The notes beneath the pieces are model-generated. The model saw only the letters and a program-made list of their open reading frames with translations. It made no database searches and had not been told where the DNA came from. Position numbers and translations under genes: made by a program. Of a stretch of DNA of 64,000 nucleotides, positions 23,246 through 33,200 are shown piece after piece. Position 1 is the stretch's first letter; each line of letters starts with the position of its first letter. The DNA is from Clitopilus passeckerianus. Lineage: Eukaryota; Basidiomycota; Agaricomycetes; Agaricales; Entolomataceae. The stretch is taken from assembly GCA_944990035.1 (NCBI GenBank), contig CALYLX010000146.1, forward strand, positions 806,001 to 870,000. The letters run 5' to 3'.

Positions 23246-24926
23246 TCAATTGACCCATTCGACAACTCTCCTCAGCTCTTCTGCTCGCCTGCCCACAATC
23301 TTAGTCACGTCGTCACCCCAAAACTCCTCAGGAGGAGCCCCAGGTCCAACCACGGTCCCGCACCCTCTTTGATGCTTCTCTGCTTCGCCATGCTCCATTA
23401 CGACACAGTTATCAACTGTCAGAGGTTTTCGGACGTCCCAGCGTACGAGCGTGGGCCGTGAGGGAACGTTATGAGGTGGTATGATAGAACGACCCCGGTT
23501 GACGTCTTCAAATACGAGGGCAACATCGTCCTCGTCTATCGGAAGTTTGCTGTTGTGGCGGAAGTGAGTCAGCTCCTCACCAGGATAGGAACACGCCACG
23601 AGTACCTACTTTATCTGTTCCCCAGTAGACTTCTGCTCCCGGTGCAGGAAATCCCGCAGCAGTCACTCATACAGCTTCTTCCTGTTTTTCACAGGGAGTG
23701 GGTTTGGGATAGGTTTCCCCGCGAGCTCGCACAGGATGTACGTCGCTATGTTTAACCCAAATATCGACGGTAGAGGGCCGATGACGGGGAGTATTCGTAC
23801 ACGGAAATCGTCGAATACGTTCAGCTCGTGGACTTGTCCTTTTTTGAACTCGTCTTCGGGCAGAGGGAGGAGTTTGACGTCGCCCGGGACTTCAGTCGAA
23901 TAGACGACTGGAACTCCTGAGGTGACGCCTAGACGACGAAGGCGCTGGCGCACGGACCGAGCCAGAGGGTCGTAAATAGTGCTGGAGATGTCTGCGATCT
24001 GAATCCGGGTGGGGTCGCATTTGGCACCGGCACCCATGGAGGAGAATACCTGTGATTTTGTTTAAATAAACGGAATGTTGAGTACAAGGTTTTGGAATAC
24101 GTACGGGCAAATTGTGATCATGACAGTATTTCAGCAGATCAACTTTTGTGGTTATATTGTCGATGGCATCTAAGAGCGAAAGATGATAAGCATAGTGCAG
24201 AGCAGGCCAGGCAGAGGAACTGACCAACCACCCAGTCGACTCCCTCAAGTAGATCGCCACCTTCTTCCTTCCTCCAAATCTCTACTCTAGCGTCGACTTG
24301 CACCCAGCGAGATATTTGTTGCAATGTTCTCTTGATGCTTTCAACTTTTGGTGTCCCCACGTCTGCTAGTGTGGCAGTCGCATGTCTATTGAGGGAGGAC
24401 AAAGTGACTAGGTCAAAGTCGACCAGTCGGATTTTGGAGACGCCACTAGGAAAAGCAGGATCAGATTCCGTAAGAACCAAGAGAATTACTGCCGGAATCG
24501 AACTTACGACCTGGCAAGCATAACAGCAGCCCAACTACCAACTCCCCCACACCCGACAATGACGACACTCCCATTCCGAATCTTCCCCATTCCCTCATCA
24601 CCAAAGAAAGCATAGTTCCTCGCTAGCTGTTCTCTTATCAGGTCCTCGTCAAACTGAACTTGAAAGTCTGGAGGTGGATTTTGGGTTGTAGCAGCAAGTG
24701 GTGGTGGAGTCAGGGAACGACTGCCTGCAAGACTAGCTGTAGCGCTGTTTATGTCCTGGCTGGACTTGTGGGAGGTGACCGAGTTTCGAACATATTCGTC
24801 TAGGTGTTTGCGGCGTTCTCGACGCGAAAGGCGAGTGTAAGCTGTGAGTGCTCCTGCTGTTAGCACGGAGGCGCCTACGGCAGTGGCCACCAGTTGGACC
24901 TCTTGTGAGCGAAAATCTAGAGCCAT
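23246..24926 (-). CDS. ThiF/E1-like tRNA threonylcarbamoyladenosine dehydratase (Tcd1 type), interrupted by TGA
   Basis: Exons complement(23246..23549, 23610..24049, 24105..24169, 24225..24445, 24508..24926), 482 codons if the internal stop is counted through. The ATP-binding loop is SVVIVGCGGVGSWAAVMLAR, followed by IRLVDFDLVTLSSLNRHATA, VVDAIDNITTKVDLL and FSSMGAGAKCDPTRI, the series expected of fungal Tcd1/Tcd2, which cyclise t6A to ct6A in tRNA. The N-terminus has a hydrophobic segment (LVATAVGASVLTAGALTAY), fitting the mitochondrial outer membrane. A TGA at 23663..23665 follows KNRKKLYE, where relatives usually have Arg; coding continues as LLRDFLHREQK to DDVALVFEDVNRGRS. Skipping from GA|GTGACT to the next acceptor would keep frame but lose that segment. 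It could be a nonsense allele, a sequence error or alternative splicing. A 395-bp divergent promoter faces the gene at 25322. Confidence 0.82.
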
Positions 24927-25321
24927 TTCTTTGTGGCGGTGCTCGGCCCTGGCGACTTTCACAAGGGCCTACTCGAATGTCCATCCATCTCAAACCTGTT
25001 CCCATCGATAAAAGTAGCGAATACACGAAGATTTTTCAAGGTAACATGTAGCTCTGTATCCTTCTGATAAGGCTCAGCCCAGGAGCGCAGAACCAGGCAG
25101 GCTTGACCAAATGAGCAATGAGTGAACCGTGAGAGATCATAGCCTTTTATAGCGTGGAAGAGTACTACCGCATTATCGTGCTTATCTTAGCAATTCAATC
25201 CCAAAGGGTACTCCCGACATCGACCTGCTGCAATACATACAAGGTACAAGTGCTGTGGCCGCAATCATGCGAATACAGGAGTTTGACGGCTACTGAAGCT
25301 GGGTTCTTATGTCTCTATCTC

Positions 25322-28300
25322 ATGGACGTCGAGACAACTTTACCGCATCAAAGCGAGGCTGCAGCATCTGGCAGCCATGTTGACTTGAACGGCCTACCCA
25401 TGCAACCCAATGCATCTCCTGGTGCTCTTGAGATGGACCGGCCGGGCAACCAATTCTCAAAGACGATGCACCAGCAGACCACCTCAGGGACTGAGTACGC
25501 CGGACTGACGTGCTTGCAGCATAATTTACTGACAACATCTGAGCAGGTCACAAATGTTTATGAACCCTTCAGAGGTCTTGATTGACGGCGTCAACACATT
25601 TACAAGCGCGGGTGGAAGTGTTTATAACATCCATCCGGCTCTTACTGTATCCCTGCAACATGGTAGGTTGCAGTCATCCCATTTTACAAACATTACTGAG
25701 AAAACACTTGACAGAAGTTGCTTCCCCGTCCATGTCCCCCGTCATTCCCTTGGTGAGCTCCGGTCAACCCAGTAATTCAATAACTGTGTCTAATCTGTCC
25801 CAGGCCCCCAGCTCTTCTCAGCTCTCGGGAACGGTTGAGTCTGTTCCTTTATATTATGCCAAAATCCTGCTAGAACTGTTTTCGTCTAGTCCAGTCTCCG
25901 TATTGAAAGAGAGCCTGAACACGACAGCGAAGTGTACGCAAGGCTCCTGCTTCCGAAGAAGCTTGGATGGCCACTATGGCTTCCACGCCCTCGCAACGGC
26001 CTACCCGACCGCTATCGCAGGAAAGGCGTCAGCATTGGCGATGTTGGAATCATTACCACGAACGGCGAATTCGACTTTTTGTTCAACATCTGCCATCCTG
26101 CGGACGATCCTATAAACCGAAACCGAGTGCCGGAGAATTTTCAGCCCATTGAGCCTCCCCTCGATTTCGACGAAGATGTGACATCGGAACCGGATGCATG
26201 GAAGGCAGGAGACTATGTCCTGAATGGTTCAATCCAAGAGCAAGGGCTAATGTATGTAACCTGAAGCAGTTTTATTGACCGAAATTCTCACCCCTGCCTA
26301 CAGGACTACAGAAAGCTCGAACACCTTCTCATTTGAATGTTCTCCCTCCGAAGGGGCGATCTCCGTTCTGCCTGGTGGAGGATCGCGTCAAGACCTCCTC
26401 ATCACTGTCGATTTTCATGATTACGCTGGGCAACACGCCGAGTCCTGGTACAAATTCGTCAACGCTCCGAGGCGAGCAGGCGGGCTCGGTCGAGGAGCAT
26501 CCAATGGAGCTCTATATCTCATCACTGGCGTTGACAAGACGTCTTCTTGGGGAACAGGGTCGTTCACTGGAGTTGCTGGGAATGGGACGTTTCCTTTACA
26601 GTTCCGCAAAGCCGGTTCGGACGCAAGAGAAGCAAACTACAGCTTCGTCTGGTGTCAGTCTGGCCTCGCCGCAACGAAACATGGGCCCATGATTGAACGG
26701 TTTGATGGGGAGCCTGGCCTTCCGGAGAACCAGTGTACTTTTCTTCGTGGGTTCAGAGTAGCTCTCTCGGAAACCTTATGGGCGTCCCTGTTCAGACCTA
26801 TTGAAGTCCGTTCAATCCTGGACGCGAAGCCATCTTCATTGCTCAATAAAAGCCAATATATCCCTTTTGGGAGCGGTGCAAGCTCTGGTCTCTCGAGCTA
26901 CTTTGGCTTCGGTCGCAGTTCCGGGTCGACCAGTCCTCGCGATGCAGAAGGGGGTGGCGGTGCGGTTGTGATTCCTGATTTTCCAGCTCCCTCCCCGGTT
27001 CGTCCCCGCCATATGTCCGCTATACCAGCTTATTGACAACTCTACAGACCCTACACCCCTCTGACGCAATCAACTCGTTCCTTCTCAGCCAGGTTCGCTT
27101 TTCCGTCACCCAATGTATATTCTGGCATTAATATTCCATTAGGACCGGTCTGCAAGAGTTGCGATCACTCACGATAGTCTGTGGTGCTCTGCTGTTGAGG
27201 ATGTGCGTTTATGACAGCTTTTCGTAACGGTCATGACCTTGACGTTAAATCTTAGGGTGCTACAACGTTACCAAGCACTCTTGAAATACTTGACCTCATA
27301 TCCTCAAGTCATACTCGGGTCTCTCGCAATGGTATGTTCCTCTGGCGCTTGAAGATGTGTGTTGCCCTGACGAGCACTACCAGGCGTTACTTCATTTGTC
27401 CCCAATGATACCGTTGACACTAAGAAGAAGTATCGGCAGCGACGTCTGTCAGTCCAGTCAACAACCTCTTCAATCTTGTCGGTGGACGCTCCCGTGACCA
27501 TCTCCACAATTCGTCCCAAATATCCTGGATCGACAAGAACCAGACGCCTTCGGCCAATTGCAAACCGAACCCATGATGGTGGATCCTCCAGAAAGGCCAG
27601 AAGCCATCGTGGGGTTTCCGACTTCGTCCCTACCGAGCCTCTTACACCCAAAGACACGGCCTTACGATCCAAGGCGTGGAGTACGAGCCAACCAGATCTC
27701 ACTATATCACGCCGAAAATCATTGCTTGGAGACATTTACCTCAACGTAGAAGCGACCCCGCCCTCTGGGACATTCCGTCGAGAAAGCAGCGAGACGCGGG
27801 TTGCTTCGTCACGCAGTGAGACGGATGTTTCGACGACGCCGGTAACTGCAGTCTCCCGATCGGGTTCGGTCGATTCCCTGTCGTCGTCTCAGGATACGAG
27901 GTTCGACCTTTTAACGCCCCTCCCCATCAAAGAGTCCCCAGGCGCGCCAAGGAAGTTTTCAAGACGCTTTTCTTCCGATATATCTAGACCTGCAAGCCTG
28001 GACTCCTCATTCCTGGTCAATCAGGCTGAGAAGAACGGACGGGAGATCCTCGAGTTCAAACAGGACAAGGGCACTAGGCGTATTGTAAGTCTCACGATCC
28101 TTTGTTGCTCCACCCTGCTGATCATTCCTATCAGCAAATTGGAGCAGTTATGGAGAAAGGGGCATCAGAGTTGTACCGAGCTCTCGACCTCAATACTGGA
28201 ACAATGCTGTTGGTCAGGCGTATCAGCATCAAGGACATTAAAGCAGAACAAGTTCCGACGATACTGAAACAACTCGAGCCCTTGAAGAAGCTATCCCATC

Positions 28301-29889
28301 CCAACATCGCCAAATTCGAAGGAGCCGTACAGGTCAAGGATGGCCTGAACATCGTTCATGAGTAAGTTGTCTTGAGTTGTCAGTTTTCTTCCCTCTGAGC
28401 TGATCCCCGCCGCAGATATATGAGTAACGGGTCACTAGCCCAGACCCTAAAAGCTTTTGGGAAGCTAAATGAGCGCCTGGTCGCGAGCTATGTTACGCGC
28501 ATCCTTGATGGTTTGCACTACCTGCACGGGATGGGTATCACACACTTCAACCTCAAAGCATCAAACATTTGGACGACTCGGAATGGGACGATCAAGCTCA
28601 CTGACTACGAAATATGGAATACCTTATCCTCCAAGGACGAACTTGTATCGATGGCGCCAAATTGGATGGCGCCAGAGATCATCGAATTGAAAGGCGCTTC
28701 CCCCAAGTCAGATATCTGGTCTCTTGGGTGTACCATCTTGGAGCTGCTCACCGGGCATCCGCCTTACTCTGAAATTAGTAATCCTTTGTCCGGTCAGTTC
28801 ATAAATACGCAAGAACGAACCATCGCTGACCCGATTGTAGTCATGTTCCGTATTGTCGAGGATGACAGGCCTCCCTTACCCGAAGGTTGCAGCCCGTTGT
28901 TAGAGGCCTTCCTTGTTCAGTGTTTCAACAAAGATGTGGAGGAACGACCGGACACGACACGTCTTCTGAGACACACCTGGCTAAAGAACCAGCTGGGAGC
29001 ATGCCAAATACCAGAGGTACGCATTGTCAAGGATATTGGGCATGTGGTCATCCGACTGATCAATCAACCACAGGACGACATTCCATTCCTCCGTCGTGTC
29101 AGTGCCGAGCCACGCGGCCGGGACACTCTTGGGATAGGATTCCCATCCGCAGCGGTTGCTCATCCAACCTCAAATTCTATTCAGGATGTAGCGACTAAGG
29201 AGCACTCGTTTGTGAAAACGACCTTCGGTAAACGTAAGTAGATATCGGTTCGTTTCGAAGCAGTAACTGACTTCGCTGTAGCTATGATGTGTCGAGTATG
29301 TCAGTTGACCATCAAGAGAAGTGCTGTTCTCTGCGAAGCGTGTAGCCTTATCGCACACTCAAAGTGTACCCCCAATGCACCTGCCACCTGTGACCTCCGC
29401 TCCCAGCTGCTTTTGTACGCCAGTTATGGGGAGCCAAGCAGAGTTTCCTCCCTAGATCGGGCGCCAAAGGAACCGATGGCCTCTCCCGGCTCTCGACTTA
29501 AACCGTTACCGGACCGCGACTATTACAAGCCCTCATTTAGGGTTTCCGGAAGATCCACGGCCTCAACTCTGGTAGAGAACGGGAGTCCCGATCAACAATC
29601 GGAAGCCCGATTCTCTCGAAAGTCGACCACATCCACTCTGGTCGAAAGCCCTGCAGATCCTCCCCGGCTCCCTGGCAAAGCCATACACAAGTTTCCTCTT
29701 AGGCCAATTCCTCGCAAACCATCGACATCCGGACGAGAAACTACTCCCACTTCGTCCTCCAAGACAGCACTCAAGCCGCCGAGAACAGCGCTAGAGGACC
29801 GGCCACCACTTCAGGCCAGCTCCGCCCGAGCATCGCAATCGTCGAATACCCATCGTCAGCGCAAAGATAACCTTTGTATCATACAATGA
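25322..29889 (+). CDS. shared N-terminal module + pseudokinase + Cys-rich finger
   Basis: Fourteen exons in phase (25322..25494, 25547..25662, 25715..25752, 25804..25833, 25890..26251, 26304..26997, 27048..27092, 27143..27202, 27256..27331, 27384..28084, 28135..28361, 28416..28792, 28841..29233, 29282..29889) give 1299 residues; exons 3 and 4 are least certain. Residues 1-531 are the module also seen in the genes at 30204 and 47878 (SVYNIH, YARLLLPKK, VSIGDVGIIT, ALYLITGVDK, NQCTFLRGFRVAL, RVAITHDSLW). A Ser/Thr-rich linker follows. Residues 766-1020 form a kinase fold close to the Cdc15/Cdc7 STE group, but catalytic residues are lost: VAVK is LLVRR, HRD is HFN (28543-28551), DFG is DYE (28603-28611), and the Gly loop is degenerate. 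A C1-like finger (CRVCQLTIKRSAVLCEACSL) and a Ser/Pro-rich tail end the protein. Probably a signalling scaffold; the role is inferred. Confidence 0.78.
25547..25662 (+). other. N-terminal NLR-leader-like motif (copy 1)
   Basis: This exon encodes EVLIDGVNTFTSAGGSVYNI. Its pattern (aliphatic-x-DG-x2-3-F/T-x4-G-x-V/I-Y-N) recurs at the same place in the genes at 30204 and 52613. It resembles short Gly/Asn-rich leaders I associate with agaricomycete NACHT proteins. Confidence 0.5.
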
Positions 29890-30203
29890 AGCTGATGTTG
29901 CTTACCTCATTTTGTGACCTTTCCATGTACCCTCCCTTGAACCACTGCTTTGTCTATACCTCCTGTTTGATATCTGACTTTCGATGCTCCAAACCTGATA
30001 CGTATTGCCTGGTTCTCTTATTTATTTGCAAACTATATTTGCGTTCATCCTCCCCATCGCCCTGACCAGATGGTGTGCAAGGCGCCTAAGTTGCATGACA
30101 CGTGGCCTGGAGGCGTGAGTGTGGAGGTGCTAATCTGCCCCCACGTCCACACCGCATTCAATGCTCTGAAACACAGAGTCTTCCTACTTCCTTACCTTGT
30201 TAG

Positions 30204-33200
30204 ATGGAGACAACAACTTCCATCTCGCCGCAAAATGCGACTTCTTCCCTAAGAAGCTCACTGATGGAGGTGGACAATGACTTAGATACAGACCAACCAG
30301 TCAGAAGCCAGCTAATTGTACCAACAACAATGGAAATGCAGGACATGGGGCGTACTCACGGGTAAGTAGTAGTCGGAGTCATTCAGCCACGAACTACGCT
30401 TGAATGTAATGTTGACCCCTTTATGAGACCCAGTGTGTTGTCCAATGCATCTCGAGTCTGCGCTGATGGTGCAACATTCACGACTGCTGCCAACAATTAC
30501 ACTATTTATGGCCACTCAATTAACATGCTACATCCTACTTCGAGCGCTCAGGGGCACCAACGTGAGTCCCATCCATTCCAATCACACGTCGTCTTAAGTT
30601 GCCGAATACCAGAGCAGTCTCATCAAACGCTCTGCCAAATGTGTCGAGGACAGATCTTGTATGTAGACAAGCGATTTCTCTCCAGCGTTGCCCCAATCTA
30701 TTATCTATACCCATACTCACTCCGAGTTATTATTCAAAGACTACCTCAGCCACGTGTGGAGCATCTGAACCTCAGGTAAGGTCTTGGAAGTTGGCTTATG
30801 ATACACTTCGTAATTTCACCTTCTAGGCAAGATTGGGTGTGTACCCAAAGCGTCATGAACACTCGAGCGGGGTTTATGCAAGATTGCTCCTCCCCTTGGG
30901 CCATGGTTGGCCGTTGTGGTTACCTGGGCCTGCACTGGGATCAGTTAGATACCAGCAAAATGGAGTCAGTATCGGGGATGTCGGGATCATAACCAGGGAA
31001 GGAGCATTTGACTTCTTCTTCAACATCTGCCTGGATGCGGACCATCCGGTCAACAGGAGTCAGTACGGGCTGCCAGAGAATTTTGCACCCATTGAACCCC
31101 CGGTCCGGCTCTTTCACGGTGAAGAAGAAAACGAAGTTGTGGCATTCAATCCTCATGGATGTTCTGAAGAGCTGGCAAGGATGTTCGATAGACGCGCTTT
31201 AAGTGGAGACGTGACTTCTACTCGACGGACTTGGTTCCCGGGAGCATCTGTGACTGGTGGAGAGGTGACACAGGCGGAGCTCTTGTAAGACAACGCCTTC
31301 ACCCGCCTTTCAACTTTGCTTATTCCGCACAGTTCTCGGGCACTACCTCATTGTCACCCATGCTCGAAGTATGAATTCAAAGCGTCTGCACCGGAAGGAG
31401 CCGTGCTGGTTCTGCCCGCTGGCGGATCCCGTCATGACCTACGTGACCACAACAGTTCTTTCCTGAAATATGCGTTCGAGAATGCAGAGTTTTGGTACGA
31501 ACACATCAATAGCAAGAGAGGACGCATGATTCCCAATGGGGAGCTGTACCTTATCACCGGCGTCGATAAGGCGACAACCTGGGGGACAACCTCGTTTACC
31601 GGTTTGGTGGGGGAAGGCAATTTTACATTAGGGTTTCGGCAGGCCATTCCTGGTTCCTGGGAGGAGGAAGAATTCGAATATGTCTGGAACCAATCTAACT
31701 ATGCCGCTACCCAACAAGGCCCAACAATAGATTCCTCAGGTCATGTCCCTAGTTCGCCACTGATCCCGGGAGATTCTCCCTCGCATCCAACTGGTAGCCA
31801 ATGCCTATTCGTTCGAGGCTTTAGGGTGGCACTGGGTGAAGGTCTCTGGGCTCGTCTATCTGGGGCTATTGAGGTTACAACAATACAAGACTCCAGTAGG
31901 CAACCTCTCCCAAACCCAATGAATGCTGAAGGGTTTGGTTTTACCAGAGCTGTCAAATCTGGCATGTATGCATTGCGCAACAGCTTGGTTTCCTCGATAG
32001 CTGGCGCTCCAACGCAATTGGCGCAACACAATCTCGAGCGGGATGTGATTTTGGTTCCTAACGCCACCCAGCCATACAAGGTAGTTTAACTTGCTACGTG
32101 TAATATTGCCAATCTTATTTCGGTCTAGCGCCCACATCCATCGGATATACTCAATGAATATCTTCTGAGACAGGTGAGGGGAAGATACAATTTCTGGAAG
32201 TGCCAGCCCTCTGATCTTTCTGTCCAGTCGCCCAATGCATCAGTTGCTGTTACCCACGATGATGTTTGGCGTTCCGTGTTGGATAAGGTACACTCAGGAG
32301 CCGTTGCAACCACAGGCATAGTGACTAGTGACTCAAACTGTTATCAGGGTTCTAAAGCCTTTCCCGATGCTCCGGATCTCCTTCGGCGCGTGACTGAAAA
32401 GTACGAATTGGTCAGTGAAAATGGTATGTTTGGCTGGCTATGGCACATTTGTCACTGAACCAAGCATTATGGCCTGCAGGAGCTATAGGATACCAGATAA
32501 AGGATTCAGGAATCCTACCGACTCTTACCCCTAGCTCCCTTTCATCGCCTGTTCTACCTGCGCCTCCAGATTTTCGTCGCTTCTCCGAGGACAGAGATGA
32601 CTCACTGGCATGTGCGAAGGTAGTAACATACGTGAACGAGGAACAAGAGGCTCCACACTACACTAAGGAACCTACAAGAGCCCAGATGGGTGTATACACA
32701 TCTACTTCAGGGACCCTGGTGCAGAATCAAAGGGGTGCCTGTGAACGTTGCAAGAATCTCAAGGTGGAATGTGAAGCTAGTAATGAGGCAGGTCTGTGTA
32801 TACAGTGTGCGAAATATGGAGTCGCCAGTAAATGCTCAATTCTGGAACCCAAGAACCAGCAAAGGCATCCCCTGTAAGTAATCTCAGGCATTCGTTCACA
32901 TTCCTCCACAAATCTGAAAATTTGACGTTCCAGGAAACAAGAACTCCTACTCAACGAGATTGGTGACCAAGCTGACCAGACACTTGGCTTTGCCGATATA
33001 ATCATGGGCGAGCCACAGAGCCACGGGACAGTCAGAAGCGCCACACCCCCATCTGTTGTGGACGTCTGGAGTCCGTTCTCAAACCGACCAAGGGCACGTT
33101 CAGCTCATGGTCAAGTCAATCCAACTATGATAGATGATCACTTGGCCGCTGAACGAGATATTTACGTCGGAGGCAACTTGACGATCAGTCAAGATACGCC

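Noticed and set aside
24484..24545. A tRNA-like stretch (ggaatcgaacttacgacc) on the plus strand
   Set aside because: It lies across an exon end and donor site of the Tcd1-like gene, and no acceptor stem or full cloverleaf can be drawn.
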